From: Ruegeria discodermiae
GTDB taxonomy: Bacteria; Pseudomonadota; Alphaproteobacteria; Rhodobacterales; Rhodobacteraceae
Direction of reading: 5' to 3'
Length of the DNA stretch: 64,000 bases
NCBI RefSeq assembly: GCF_030758345.1
Contig: NZ_JAVAMO010000014.1
Coordinates: forward strand, 62,001 to 126,000
The notes below the pieces were generated by a model. It did no database searches. It was not told where the DNA came from and saw nothing but the letters and a program-made list of their open reading frames with translations. The position numbers and the translations under genes are program-made. How positions within the stretch are numbered: position 1 is the stretch's first letter; every line of letters starts with the position of its first letter. Below, in pieces: positions 43,482 to 52,927 of this stretch.

Positions 43482-44066
43482 AACTACACCGGGCTGCGAA
43501 GCCGACATTCGCTGCTGCTGGTCGGTTGGGCTCTCACCCGCCATTAGATCGACCGCAACATGTTAGTCTGTAAGGTCAGGCACCCCCATCATGGATGGCC
43601 CATAGCCAACCTTGAGCGCCTTGTTCGAATGCTGCGACTGCAGCTCGCTTTCCGCTCATTCGCTGCGAGCGCGAAATTTTTGATAGGTCGAACTCGCAAA
43701 ATGCGGGACAAAACCGCCGTTGGATCTTCCCGCTTTGCTGACGCAGCATTCGTTCGCACACGCTGCACAGGATATGCTGCTCGGCAGTCGATGTCGTGAG
43801 AGCGGTCATTGCTAAGCGATTTTGACGGCCTTGCCCAAACCGTACTATCGCCGCAAAGCGATTGGACGCGAAAGACGCGGAACAAAGCAATAATTGACGT
43901 CAGTGCACCGATAGTCATTCACCCGCTTGCGGCACGGGCGTCAATGGCCAAAAAACCTGCAATAGAGCCGTCTATCTACATCAGGCAAAGGTTGTTGCGA
44001 TCGGAGAAGTCTGGGATTTTGAAACAGCCTTGGAAACCTCTTGTCCAAGTCTGTCAGATCCCGAGT
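43482..44066. other. Gene-free interval with a 39-bp extragenic repeat
   Basis: 585 bases without a credible gene. Positions 43629-43667 (ATGCTGCG ... CGCTGCG) form one copy of a repeat also found at 60220-60258 and 63887-63925. The rest shows no recognised structure. It separates two convergent operons, so it may carry their terminators. Confidence 0.6.
43629..43667 (+). repeat. 39-bp extragenic repeat, copy A
   Basis: It begins ATGCTGCG, continues GCAG(C/T)(T/C)CGC, and ends TTCGCTGCG. It is the same length as copies B and C and the most divergent of the three. Confidence 0.65.
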
Positions 44067-44762
44067 TTAAGTCCGCGAGGCTTCAAACGCGGCCCATGCC
44101 GTTTCAAAGGCGTCGAAATCGAAACCGTCCGCTTGCGCAGGGGTCAGGATCAACTTCTCGGTTTCGAGCAGTCTGAGAATCGCTTGTTCCAGCTGATCCA
44201 CAACCTCGGGCGGAATAACCAGCGCACCATGGCGGTCGGCATGCACAAGATCGCCGTTCTGGATCTTCAAGCCAAAGATCGAAACCGGGGTGCCGATTTC
44301 GCGCACATGCACAAACCCGTGGCTTGGCCCGATCGACCCGGCGACAACCGGGAAATCATCCGGCAGATCGCCCAGATCGCGCATCACACCGTTGGTCAGC
44401 GCGCCACTGATGCCGAACCCCTTGTGCACGGTGCTGTTGATCTCGCCCCAATAGGCGCCGATGCAATCAGGATAGTCCAGATCCTCAACCACAGTCACGG
44501 CGGGGCCGGTCCCGGTTGCCATATGCCGGTAATAGTCCATCCGGCGTTGGCGGATCACCTCTGGCGGTTCTGCCGGCGGGTTTACAGCGGCAATCTTTGC
44601 GGTGCGGGCATATCCGACCATAGGTTTGGCATCGGGGTCCGACCATAACATGGTTCCGCGGGTAAACGCGTTGAACCCACGCTTACCCTGCGCCACTTCA
44701 ATCGCATTGCAAACCGTTGGTGTATCGACCGAACTGAGCAGATCCAAAAGGGTTTGTTTCAT
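44067..44762 (-). CDS. RraA-like aldolase/decarboxylase family protein
   Basis: A 231-residue RraA/HMG-aldolase-family protein. DTPTVCNAIEVAQGKRG opens the fold, and GISGALTNGVMRDLGDL is the signature loop (G-x-x-T-N-G-x-x-R-D). FGLKIQNGDLVHADRHGALVIPPE contributes the metal-binding Asp. Family members cleave 4-hydroxy-4-methyl-2-oxoglutarate or decarboxylate oxaloacetate; others only inhibit RNase E. As the last gene of a catabolic operon, a C-C lyase role on a keto acid is plausible. Its ATG overlaps the upstream stop (ATGA). Confidence 0.83.
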   Translation of the reverse strand: MKQTLLDLLSSVDTPTVCNAIEVAQGKRGFNAFTRGTMLWSDPDAKPMVGYARTAKIAAVNPPAEPPEVIRQRRMDYYRHMATGTGPAVTVVEDLDYPDCIGAYWGEINSTVHKGFGISGALTNGVMRDLGDLPDDFPVVAGSIGPSHGFVHVREIGTPVSIFGLKIQNGDLVHADRHGALVIPPEVVDQLEQAILRLLETEKLILTPAQADGFDFDAFETAWAAFEASRT

Positions 44763-45454
44763 ATCGCCTCCAACCAGCGGATCAGAGCCGCCGTTGTTTT
44801 CTGTGGTTGTTCCAATGTTGGCAGATGGCCTGCCTTTTCGATGATTTCCAACCGGCTTTGAGGCATCAATGCGTGCATCAACTCATGGCGCGAGACCGGG
44901 CACAGAGTGTCCTCTCGCCCGCATAGCACCAGCGCGGCACCATCAAAGGCGCGCAAGGTTGCGCTTTGATCCGGGCGATCTCGTAGTGCCTTGGATTGAT
45001 TGACAAAAACATCTGACCCGAGATCAGTAGCCATTTCCATACACAAGTCCAGAATAGTGCTGCGATTTGGGCCATCGGTCAGGTAGTTGGGCTTCATTTC
45101 TTCGGCCATAACGGTGCGCAATTGGCCACGCATGACTGCTTCGATCTGCGGTTGGCGTCTGGATTTAACCTCATCTTTCTCGGCCAGTGGATTAGTATCC
45201 AACAGGGCCAGACCGGCAACTCGACCGGGGGCTTGACGCAGAACCTCCATCGCGACGATCCCACCCATGGATAGCCCAGCCATTGCAAAGCGCGGGGGGG
45301 CGTAGGACAGCACTTGTGTAGCCACAGCCTCCACCGTATCGCGCCCGCCAATCGGAGCGGTTACAATCGGTCTGTGTCCTGACAATACCGCGATCTGCGG
45401 AGCAAACAGTCGCGCGTCGCACATCATGCCTGGCAATAGAACAAGTGGGATCAT
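44759..45454 (-). CDS. Alpha/beta hydrolase
   Basis: A 231-residue protein from ATG 45454 (MIPLVLLPGMMCDARLF), whose start overlaps the stop of the MetE-like gene (ATGA). The oxyanion segment is LLPGMMCD, the nucleophile elbow AGLSMGGIVAME (Ser), the acid is in LVLCGREDTLCP, and the His in IIEKAGHLPTLEQP. This is the general esterase/lactonase/C-C hydrolase type (3-oxoadipate enol-lactonase and homologues look alike). Substrate unknown; it probably acts between the MetE-like and RraA-like steps. Confidence 0.85.
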   Translation of the reverse strand: MIPLVLLPGMMCDARLFAPQIAVLSGHRPIVTAPIGGRDTVEAVATQVLSYAPPRFAMAGLSMGGIVAMEVLRQAPGRVAGLALLDTNPLAEKDEVKSRRQPQIEAVMRGQLRTVMAEEMKPNYLTDGPNRSTILDLCMEMATDLGSDVFVNQSKALRDRPDQSATLRAFDGAALVLCGREDTLCPVSRHELMHALMPQSRLEIIEKAGHLPTLEQPQKTTAALIRWLEAI

Positions 45455-46575
45455 TTGAGCAGGGAAACCCCTTCGGACAAAGCCCCCAGCTTGGCATAGG
45501 CGATGTCTGGATCGACCGCGCCGAAGCCGGCAAAGGTGCCAAAGCCACAATCCGATCCGGCAACCACACGATCTGCGCCGACGATATCGACAAAGCGTTG
45601 GGTACGTTGGGCGACCACCTCGGGGTGTTCAACGAAATTGGTTGTTGTATCGACTACGCCGGGCACCAGCACCTTATCCTCGGGGATCTCACCTTTGCGG
45701 TCGCGGAACACGGTCCATTCATGCGCGTGGCGCGGGTTGGAGGTTTCAAACAATACATAGTGCGACTTGGTGTTCATCAGCGTCGTGAACACCTTGTCCA
45801 TGCCGATGTCACAGCAATGCGGCCCTTCGTAATTCCCCCAGCAAATATGCACACGCACCTTGTCGGCGGGAACGTTTTGCAGTGCATGATTCAAGGCTTC
45901 GACATGCATATCGGCGACTTTGACGAACTCATCATCAGAGAGATCGGTGAACAACATATGGCGAGACAAAGCCAGATCGGGACAGTCAAGTTGCAGATCC
46001 AGACCCGCTGCAACGATAGTCTCGTACTCGTCTTTCATGGCATCGGCGAGCGCGGACAGATAGGCCTCGCGCGTTGGATAGAAATCGTTCTGCAGAAACA
46101 GGGAAATCACACCGGGACTAGCCGCATTCATGAACCCGCGATCAACCCCATGCTGCGCCATCGCCGCCGTTAGGTTGTGGATATCCTTCTGCAGCTCTCC
46201 CTGCCCTCTCGAACGCACTTCACCCACGCACATTGGGCGCGCATATTGCGGGGTGCCGCCATCATCGGCCAATCGTTTCAGAAATCCCGGGAACATCTTG
46301 AGGTCAGCCGGAGCGTTGCGCGGACTATCCCCGGCAAATCCGGTGTAGCGGTCCTTGACATAAGTCGCATATGAGATCTTCGAGGTCTCGCCATCCGACA
46401 CGATATCGACCCCCGCCTCAACCTGCTTGAGCACGGTTTCCGAGACGGCCGCCGTCATTGAGGCATCAAAACCCGCCTGGTTGAACTCTTCCCCACGCTC
46501 GCGGGCGAAGATGTAATCCACAACCTCCTGACTGCGTGGCAGGCTTCCAACGTGCGTGGTCAATATGCGGGTCAT
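45451..46575 (-). CDS. MetE-core (cobalamin-independent methionine synthase-like) protein
   Basis: A 374-residue protein from ATG 46575 (MTRILTTHVGSLPRSQEV). It corresponds to the C-terminal catalytic barrel of MetE. All four zinc positions are readable: His243 and Cys245 (VHICWGNYEGPH), Glu277 (FETSN) and Cys343 (SDCGFGTFAG). The N-terminal folate half of full MetE (about 750 residues) is absent. Such core proteins act as methyltransferases with other donors or as thiol-alkyl transferases. Its place among catabolic genes suggests it removes a methyl or alkyl group from the substrate or an intermediate, but this is inference. Confidence 0.85.
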   Translation of the reverse strand: MTRILTTHVGSLPRSQEVVDYIFARERGEEFNQAGFDASMTAAVSETVLKQVEAGVDIVSDGETSKISYATYVKDRYTGFAGDSPRNAPADLKMFPGFLKRLADDGGTPQYARPMCVGEVRSRGQGELQKDIHNLTAAMAQHGVDRGFMNAASPGVISLFLQNDFYPTREAYLSALADAMKDEYETIVAAGLDLQLDCPDLALSRHMLFTDLSDDEFVKVADMHVEALNHALQNVPADKVRVHICWGNYEGPHCCDIGMDKVFTTLMNTKSHYVLFETSNPRHAHEWTVFRDRKGEIPEDKVLVPGVVDTTTNFVEHPEVVAQRTQRFVDIVGADRVVAGSDCGFGTFAGFGAVDPDIAYAKLGALSEGVSLLK

Positions 46576-46663
46576 TCGTTCACCTCTTTCGTCTTGATCG
46601 TCTGTGCAACGCGCAGACCAGCGGATGGCGCGCCCCACGTTTGGGCAGGGCGCGCCACTGTCG

Positions 46664-47626
46664 TTAGCTGCCCGTCCAGGTCGGGCCTGCCGGATCATCG
46701 GTGGCCGTGATCCGGTAGAGACCGGCATTCCCGGTCATCGAGGGTTCGGCACTGTAGCTTTCACCGGGCATCACCACGGCTGTGTCGCCATTGGACAGGG
46801 TTGTGACGACATCGTTGATCGAAATGCGCCAATGGCCGCTGGCGGGCATCAGCACGACGGGTTTGTCTGCTTTCACGGGCGTAAAAAGGCCCGAACCGCG
46901 ACCCAGAAAATCAACCTCGAATCCCGGCTTGTCCTTGATCAGGCCGTTTTCACCGATCACGACTGCAGGTTTGTTCGATGACAAGGCCATCAAGTCCCAA
47001 TACCGCGCCACGTATTTGCCGACCACTTCCTCAACCGGAACCTCTGGGTAGGCTTTCAGTTCTTCTTCCGTCAGCAAAGGCATCGGCTGCACGTTATGGG
47101 GCAATTCCTCGCCCTTCTTGCTGTCATACAGCACGCCGTTGTTGCCTAGCATCAGACCATGGGCCTGTGCGTCCTCAATGACCTGCGGAGCCCAGGTCAC
47201 GCCGCCGCCCGCATCGTCGCCGCCAAGGATCGACATGATCATGCCGTAGTCCTGGCCCACATTTTCGAACCCGCGGAAGATCCCGGTTGGGATGTTGAAG
47301 ATATCGCCTTCTTCGGCGATGAACTCACCCGCTGTGCCGTAGCGTCCCCAGAAGAACCGCCAGCGGCCTTTGGCGACGAAGAACACCTCGGCTGTGGTGT
47401 GGCTGTGCAGCGAGTTGCGGCATTTGGGTGGTTGCCCTGCCGCACCGATGTTGAACCCGATCTTGTCAGTTATATGGACGTGCTGGTCCGGGCTTTCCGA
47501 GACGCCACCGCCGACGATCGTAAAGTTCTCTTTTTGGTCTGACCCCGGTGTATGGGCGTCAATGAATGCGGTCTTGCAGGGTTGCAGCTCGCCATAACGA
47601 ACGATGCGGCATTGAATTGTACTCAT
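46664..47626 (-). CDS. Bicupin protein, gentisate-dioxygenase/quercetinase-like
   Basis: A 320-residue protein with two cupin modules. The first has LHSHTTAEVFFVAKGRWRFFWG, carrying the His-x-His and Glu metal ligands, with GDIFNIPTGIFRGFEN supplying the second motif. The C-terminal cupin (about 215-310, VLMPASGHWRISI, GDTAVVMPGES) is degenerate and probably lacks metal. The overall form fits extradiol-type bicupin dioxygenases or sugar-acid isomerases. It follows a 150-base leader with a strong hairpin. It is expected to act in the same pathway as the flanking genes. Confidence 0.75.
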   Translation of the reverse strand: MSTIQCRIVRYGELQPCKTAFIDAHTPGSDQKENFTIVGGGVSESPDQHVHITDKIGFNIGAAGQPPKCRNSLHSHTTAEVFFVAKGRWRFFWGRYGTAGEFIAEEGDIFNIPTGIFRGFENVGQDYGMIMSILGGDDAGGGVTWAPQVIEDAQAHGLMLGNNGVLYDSKKGEELPHNVQPMPLLTEEELKAYPEVPVEEVVGKYVARYWDLMALSSNKPAVVIGENGLIKDKPGFEVDFLGRGSGLFTPVKADKPVVLMPASGHWRISINDVVTTLSNGDTAVVMPGESYSAEPSMTGNAGLYRITATDDPAGPTWTGS

Positions 47627-47643
47627 GTCTTTCTTCCTTTTGA

Positions 47644-47669
47644 TTGGGGTTTCTTGTTCAAAACCCCAA
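47644..47669 (-). promoter_or_regulatory. Hairpin in the leader of the bicupin gene
   Basis: TTGGGGTTT (47644-47652) and AAACCCCAA (47661-47669) form a perfect 9-bp stem with an 8-base loop, just before the AGGAAG ribosome-binding site of the bicupin gene. A second GC stem (near 47679-47695) lies upstream of it. This suggests segmental stability or attenuation inside the operon. Confidence 0.55.
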
Positions 47670-47776
47670 ATCCCGGAGGGCGGTTGTTCAGCCGCCGGGC
47701 GCGTAGGCTGGCCCGATGGGCGTGGTAGCGCCGCATCGACTGCCTAGCGTCCAGATTTGACAGAAGATTTGGCATG

Positions 47777-48760
47777 TTACAGATCGCCGGATTTCAGCAG
47801 GATTTGCTTCCAGACAGATGTTTCGTCGAACAGTGTGTATTCGCGGCGCAGACCCCAGGGACCGAACTCTGCGTGGCTGATGCCAAGGACAAAGACTTCG
47901 GTTCCGGTTGGTTTTCCAAACACCCCCCAGCCGTCATGTGTGCCATGCAGGGTCCACCGGATCGCCGCGCGAGGAGGCATCATCGGGTCCTCTCGGCCGA
48001 TTTGATGCTGAATGGTAAAAGCCGCATTCGGGAACGAAGCTCGTAGCCCCATCCAAAACCGATCTACCGGTCCCCGGCTATGTCCGGTTACGCCCCCGGG
48101 ATATTCCGACTGCACGGCCCGGTCATATTCAGCCTCAACAGCGCTCATATCCGCGTTCATGATCCGGTTCAGGATATCGGTATATTTCTCACCCCATTCG
48201 TTGTCATTGCCCGTGCCCTTGTAAGGCCCCGGCTGCTCATTTGACGGTGTATAGGGCTGTACGCAAACCTCGGGGCCACCCTCGCGTGCGATCAGATCGC
48301 GGGCGTAGTCTTTGGGGTCCCAGCCCATTTGCTGCACGATGGCGCTCTGGTCCCGGATCAGCCATTCATCATCGATCTTGTTGTTGATCGCGTGGCAGTC
48401 GGCCAGGACACGATAGACCAGTCTCTTGCCCGTGGCGTTGCCATAAACACCGTTGCCCATATGGGTCGCGGTCGAGATGATACGGTGTGAGGACAACATC
48501 CCCTCCTCCGGGGTGCCCGACCAGATGACATCTTCGCCCAGCAACGTGCGATCGGGAAACTCGGCCAGCGTTGCCATAGTGGCCGCAATCACACCCTGAT
48601 TGCCAACGACTACGGAACCCGGGGTGCGCACAACGATATCTGCCCCGTAGTAGTCATGCAGCGTGGCAATACCGCGATCTTCCCAGATCTCTTTGGTGAT
48701 ACCGATAATATAGTCGGGAAAGTCTTTGAATTTGGGATCAAATCCCTTCATGTCTTCCAT
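47777..48760 (-). CDS. SnoaL/NTF2-like protein with two domains, 327 residues
   Basis: Two SnoaL-like alpha+beta cone domains follow one another (about 10-160 and 185-320). The first contains IWEDRGIATLHDYYGADIVV. The second contains FWMGLRASFPNAAFTIQHQI and GISHAEFGPWGLRREYTLFDE. Such domains bind small hydrophobic ligands and act as isomerases, cyclases or dehydratases. It is one of four SnoaL-like genes around the ABC importer. Start ATG 48760 or 48751; the gene overlaps the 3' end of the LacI gene by about 13 bases. Confidence 0.78.
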   Translation of the reverse strand: MEDMKGFDPKFKDFPDYIIGITKEIWEDRGIATLHDYYGADIVVRTPGSVVVGNQGVIAATMATLAEFPDRTLLGEDVIWSGTPEEGMLSSHRIISTATHMGNGVYGNATGKRLVYRVLADCHAINNKIDDEWLIRDQSAIVQQMGWDPKDYARDLIAREGGPEVCVQPYTPSNEQPGPYKGTGNDNEWGEKYTDILNRIMNADMSAVEAEYDRAVQSEYPGGVTGHSRGPVDRFWMGLRASFPNAAFTIQHQIGREDPMMPPRAAIRWTLHGTHDGWGVFGKPTGTEVFVLGISHAEFGPWGLRREYTLFDETSVWKQILLKSGDL

Positions 48761-49767
48761 CCTTCAGGTATTCGGGCTGATCCACGAATGACAAGCGGTC
48801 CGTCGATCTCAAGCTGCTTGGGCGCGATCCGCGGGTCGTCGATTTTGCTGAGCAATATATCCACGGTTTCAGCCACCATGCGGTTTGCGGGCTGTCGGAC
48901 CGTTGTCAGGTTGTAGCTGGGCCAGGCCGCAACGGCGACGTCATCATATCCGACCACCGAAACGTCTTCTGGGATCCTCAGGCCCAGCTCGAACCGGAGC
49001 GTGTCCATCACGGCGATTGCCATATGGTCGTTGGCAACAAAGACAGCGTCAGGTGGATCCGAGGCAAACATCCTGCGGGCGGCATCTTTCGCTTCTTCTG
49101 TCCCAAAGTTGCCTATCTCGCGGCTATGCAGCATCATACTTGCCTCGTTTAGCGCTGCGACAAATCCTGTCTCTCGATCTCGTTGGGTCGAGGCACCTTC
49201 CCAGCCGGCAATGTAGCCGATTTTTTTATGCCCAGCGGCCAACAGGAAGTCAGCGACTTTCCGTCCACCGGCAAGGTTATCCGACGTGACCGAAGACATC
49301 GATGGATCGTCCTGACCCCGGTTGAACAGAACCATGGGTATCCCGGCTGACTGGCAGCGTGCAGACAGATCGGATGAGAGCGCGACCGAGGCAGTTATGA
49401 TCCCATCCACCTGAAAATCAAGGATTTCCCCAACGACCTTGTCTATGTTCTGAGCCGAGTTGGAGGCCATGAAAACCAACGCATGATAACCGCGTTCCTG
49501 AAGCGAGTTAGTCAGCTTCTCCAGCGCTTCCGGATAGAACTGGTTGTTCAAATACGCCACGACAAGCCCGATGATCCGGCTTTTGCCGGACACCACCGCA
49601 CGGGCTAGAACATTGGGCCGGTACCCCAATTGGTCGGCAGCTTTGCGAACTTTCGCGACTGTTTTTGCGGATGCAGACGCACCGGGAGTGAATACACGAC
49701 TGACGGCGGACTGGCTTACACCGGCCAGTCGCGCGACATCCATCGATGTGACTTTTTGCACTGCCAT
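48748..49767 (-). CDS. LacI-family transcriptional regulator
   Basis: A 339-residue regulator from ATG 49767, overlapping the SDR stop (TGATG). The HTH is TSMDVARLAGVSQSAVSRVF with the hinge YRPNVLARAVVSGKS. The periplasmic-binding-like domain follows (IIGLVVAYLNNQFYPEALEK, VTSDNLAGGRKVADFLL, VFVANDHMAIAVMDTLR, VSVVGYDDV). It is embedded within the operon it likely controls. TGCA-rich palindromes upstream of the ATPase and the divergent SnoaL gene (57958-58026) match LacI-type operators. Confidence 0.92.
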   Translation of the reverse strand: MAVQKVTSMDVARLAGVSQSAVSRVFTPGASASAKTVAKVRKAADQLGYRPNVLARAVVSGKSRIIGLVVAYLNNQFYPEALEKLTNSLQERGYHALVFMASNSAQNIDKVVGEILDFQVDGIITASVALSSDLSARCQSAGIPMVLFNRGQDDPSMSSVTSDNLAGGRKVADFLLAAGHKKIGYIAGWEGASTQRDRETGFVAALNEASMMLHSREIGNFGTEEAKDAARRMFASDPPDAVFVANDHMAIAVMDTLRFELGLRIPEDVSVVGYDDVAVAAWPSYNLTTVRQPANRMVAETVDILLSKIDDPRIAPKQLEIDGPLVIRGSARIPEGWKT

Positions 49768-50534
49768 CAATCCGCTGTCCAACCTCCATCCACCATCAGT
49801 GACGTCCCAGTCACCAACCCCGAAGCATCCGAGGCCAGATAGACAACCGCACCCATGATATCTTCGATTTCGCCCGGACGGCCCAGTTTGATCTTGTCCA
49901 GAATCCAGGCGCGCTTGTCCGGGTCGTCAAAGGTGGGACGGGTCAGATCGGTCAGAATGAAGGTCGGGCAAATGGTGTTCACGCGGATTTTGGCCGGGCC
50001 AAATTCCAACGCCATGGCTTTGCTGAAACCCTCGACCGCGAATTTAGTCGCGCAATAAACCGCGCGCTCGCGTCCTCCGACATGGCCCATCTGGCTGGAT
50101 ATGTTGATTAGTGATCCGGGACGACTTGCTTCTAACAGGCCTTTGGCCACGGCTTGCGTCAGAAAATACGCGCCTTTGACGTTGATGCTCATCACCGCGT
50201 CGAAGTCTTCGACATGTGTGTCGACGGCCTTGCTGTGGCGTGCCGAACCGGCAGAGTTCAGAAGGATGTCAAAGGGGCCATGTTCGGCCACTGCAGAAGC
50301 AGTCGCCTCGATATCGCTTACATCCAGTTCGAGCACATTGGCGGACCACCCGCGCGAGGTCATATCTGCAGCGATCTCTTTCAGGGCATCTGTGCGGCGC
50401 GCAGCAAGGGTGACCTCGGCCCCTTGTTCGGCCAGTGCCACAGCGCAGGCCATACCGATGCCGGATGAGGCCCCTGCGACCAGCGCATGTTTGCCATTTA
50501 ATTTGAAACTGGGTGTCGTGGGGAATTGAGCCAT
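49767..50534 (-). CDS. Short-chain dehydrogenase/reductase (SDR)
   Basis: A 255-residue classical SDR from ATG 50534 (MAQFPTTPSFKLNGKHALVA). The cofactor loop is GASSGIG and the structural Asn is in LLNSAGSARH. The catalytic Ser is in INISSQMGHVGG, and Tyr-x-x-x-Lys is YCATKFAVEGFSKAM. AARRTDAL after the second strand hints at NADP preference. It begins one base after the upstream SnoaL-like gene ends. It probably oxidises a secondary alcohol of the imported compound. Confidence 0.9.
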   Translation of the reverse strand: MAQFPTTPSFKLNGKHALVAGASSGIGMACAVALAEQGAEVTLAARRTDALKEIAADMTSRGWSANVLELDVSDIEATASAVAEHGPFDILLNSAGSARHSKAVDTHVEDFDAVMSINVKGAYFLTQAVAKGLLEASRPGSLINISSQMGHVGGRERAVYCATKFAVEGFSKAMALEFGPAKIRVNTICPTFILTDLTRPTFDDPDKRAWILDKIKLGRPGEIEDIMGAVVYLASDASGLVTGTSLMVDGGWTAD

Positions 50535-50535
50535 C

Positions 50536-51588
50536 TTAGACCTCGCCGACCGGAAATGGAATTTCACCCGGCACGCGGGCTTTGTTGAATTCGCGCAGAC
50601 GCCTAAAGACGTCAACACCCAGCTGCCGATAGGCATCCAACAGGTCGACCAATACCCAATTTTCGCGGATCAAGCCATTCTCAAGCCGCCAGAAATCAAG
50701 CGACCTTAGACTGATCTTTTTGTCCGACGGGGCGATGCCCATCCACCCGTCATGGGTGACGGTCTGGATCATGTTGGGCCAACCCGTCACGGCTGCGTAG
50801 TCCGCATCGCCGAAGAAATGATGGGTGACTTCCTCGGCATGTTGCCCGCGATCCGGCATGCCGTTCAGAAACGGTATCTGGTGCCAGTTTCGGAACCCGG
50901 CGATCCCCCGTGCGGTGCCAATACCAGCAGGGCCGTACCAATTCATGCGCGGGTGCCAGAACCGCTGCATCTTCATCACCTCTGGCCCACCCTGTTTTGG
51001 ATGTTTAGTAAGGTATTCCAACATGTTCAGGATATGATCACAGGAAACCTTTGACTGCGCTTCATCCCAAGGGCCGGGTACGAGCCCGTTTTGCGTTGAT
51101 GGACCCGGCACACAGAATTCCAGCCCCAAAGATGGAGCCATCGGCCAGGCGTTAGCCTGCATCATGACCTCGGGAATGTCCCAGAGCGCTTGAACCTCGA
51201 CCACCTGACCATCGACGATCCGGTAGAATTCGTGGAACCGCATATGGGTCAGGTGACCTGTTGGCGGAATGTCCAGCCAAGCGGCGAAAAAACTGCCGTA
51301 GTAGTGCCCCCCACACCCGATCCAGTCATCGCCATGTTCGGTTCGCCCGCCAACAACGATCCAATCGCGCCGTTCCAGATCGGGCATCGCCTTCAACAGA
51401 GGTGCATAGCAGATCTGATACAGCTCTTGCGGGCCCGCCAGATCCCCAAAGGGATGCGACATATGAACCATGGCATCCGGGGCAAGCGCGCCATTTAGTG
51501 CAGCCTGCACCCGAACCTCATCAAAATCGTGCATCGCCGCGCGAAGCGGCGCAATCAGCGCTTTGTTCGCTGAATGCACGTCACTCAT
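50536..51588 (-). CDS. SnoaL/NTF2-like protein with two domains, 350 residues
   Basis: Two SnoaL-like domains: residues about 20-160 ([20 protein letters not shown], then [20 protein letters not shown]) and 195-340 ([40 protein letters not shown]). Its ATG overlaps the HisD-type stop (ATGA). It resembles the 333-residue SnoaL-like protein encoded divergently at 58079 (shared PPTGxMxFxxxxxFxxxxxG and ENWVxxDLL endings), so the two are probably paralogues. Confidence 0.8.
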   Translation of the reverse strand: MSDVHSANKALIAPLRAAMHDFDEVRVQAALNGALAPDAMVHMSHPFGDLAGPQELYQICYAPLLKAMPDLERRDWIVVGGRTEHGDDWIGCGGHYYGSFFAAWLDIPPTGHLTHMRFHEFYRIVDGQVVEVQALWDIPEVMMQANAWPMAPSLGLEFCVPGPSTQNGLVPGPWDEAQSKVSCDHILNMLEYLTKHPKQGGPEVMKMQRFWHPRMNWYGPAGIGTARGIAGFRNWHQIPFLNGMPDRGQHAEEVTHHFFGDADYAAVTGWPNMIQTVTHDGWMGIAPSDKKISLRSLDFWRLENGLIRENWVLVDLLDAYRQLGVDVFRRLREFNKARVPGEIPFPVGEV

Positions 51589-52916
51589 TCTGCGGCCTCA
51601 CGATAGGGCGCGCCTTCGCCATAGGGCACGTTGATCCCACCGTAGCGGCGTACCCTAATGTTGCATTGCTCGGCATGGCCCACAAAACCTTCGAGCATAC
51701 ACAGACGCGAGCCGAATTCGCCCACCATAGTCGCGGCCTCATCAGTGGTGACTTTCTGATAGCTGTGTGTTTTCATGAATTTACCAACCCAGAGACCGCC
51801 GGTATACCGTCCGGCTTTCTTGGTTGGCAGGGTGTGGTTGGTGCCGATCACCTTATCGCCATTTGCCACATTGGTACGCGGTCCAAGGAACAGCGCGCCG
51901 TAGCAGGTCATATTCTCAAGGAACCAATCATCGCGGTCTGTCATTACCTGCACATGTTCAGACGCGATATCATCTGCCACTTGCAGCATCTCGTCATAAG
52001 TATCGCAGACGATCACCTCACCATATTCATCCCAGCTGACCCGCGCAGTGCCCGAGGTTGGCAGGATACCCAGAATGCGCTCAACCTCAGCCAGCGTATC
52101 TTCGGCCAGTTTGCGCGAATTGGTGAGCAGCACGCAGGGGCTGTTATACCCGTGCTCGGCCTGCCCCAGCAGGTCGGTCGCGCACAGTTCCGCATCGGCG
52201 GCGGTTTCATCGGCGATGACCATAGTCTCGGTCGGCCCTGCGAACAGGTCGATACCCACACGACCAAACAGCTGGCGTTTGGCTTCGGCGACAAAGGCGT
52301 TGCCGGGGCCGACCAGCATATGCACAGGCTCAATCGTTTCGGTGCCAATTGCCATTGCGCCCACGGCCTGAATGCCTCCCATGACATAAATCTCATGCGC
52401 GCCACCCAGATGCATCGCCGCGATCACAGCTGCATTTGGCTTGCCATTGAACGGAGGGGTACAGGCGATAATCCGCGGCACTCCAGCCACTTTGGCTGTC
52501 GCCACCGACATATGCGCCGACGCCACCATCGGGAACTTGCCGCCAGGTACATAGCACCCCACAGATTGAACCGGGATGTTCTTATGGCCAAGGATCACGC
52601 CGGGCAGCGTTTCGACCTCGATATCCAGCATCGAATCCCGCTGTGCCTGAGCAAAGTTCATCACCTGTTCTTGTGCGAACTTGATATCCGCCAGCTCTCG
52701 GTCAGACAGCGAGGCGATCAGGTCATCGATCTGCTGCTGGCTCAGGCGATAACTTTCCGGCGAGTAATTGTCGAACTTCTCGGACAATTCGCGCACAGCC
52801 GCATCGCCGCGCGTTTCGATATCCTTCAGCGTTGCCTCGACGACAGCGCGTGTTTTTGCGTCATCCTCTGCTCTGTCAGCCTCGGGTTTGCCGCGTTTGA
52901 GATATTCGATAGCCAT
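51585..52916 (-). CDS. Histidinol dehydrogenase-family enzyme (HisD/HpsN-like)
   Basis: A 443-residue member of the zinc-dependent HisD family. [27 protein letters not shown] is the family signature. [17 protein letters not shown] is the NAD region, and [17 protein letters not shown] contains the catalytic segment. [31 protein letters not shown] corresponds to the HisD C-terminal active-site block. No other his genes are nearby, so it is not biosynthetic. The HpsN branch oxidises dihydroxypropanesulfonate; here the partners are different, and an alcohol-to-acid oxidation of another polyol or hydroxy compound is inferred. Confidence 0.86.
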   Translation of the reverse strand: MAIEYLKRGKPEADRAEDDAKTRAVVEATLKDIETRGDAAVRELSEKFDNYSPESYRLSQQQIDDLIASLSDRELADIKFAQEQVMNFAQAQRDSMLDIEVETLPGVILGHKNIPVQSVGCYVPGGKFPMVASAHMSVATAKVAGVPRIIACTPPFNGKPNAAVIAAMHLGGAHEIYVMGGIQAVGAMAIGTETIEPVHMLVGPGNAFVAEAKRQLFGRVGIDLFAGPTETMVIADETAADAELCATDLLGQAEHGYNSPCVLLTNSRKLAEDTLAEVERILGILPTSGTARVSWDEYGEVIVCDTYDEMLQVADDIASEHVQVMTDRDDWFLENMTCYGALFLGPRTNVANGDKVIGTNHTLPTKKAGRYTGGLWVGKFMKTHSYQKVTTDEAATMVGEFGSRLCMLEGFVGHAEQCNIRVRRYGGINVPYGEGAPYREAAE

Positions 52917-52927
52917 TGTCCTGATCC

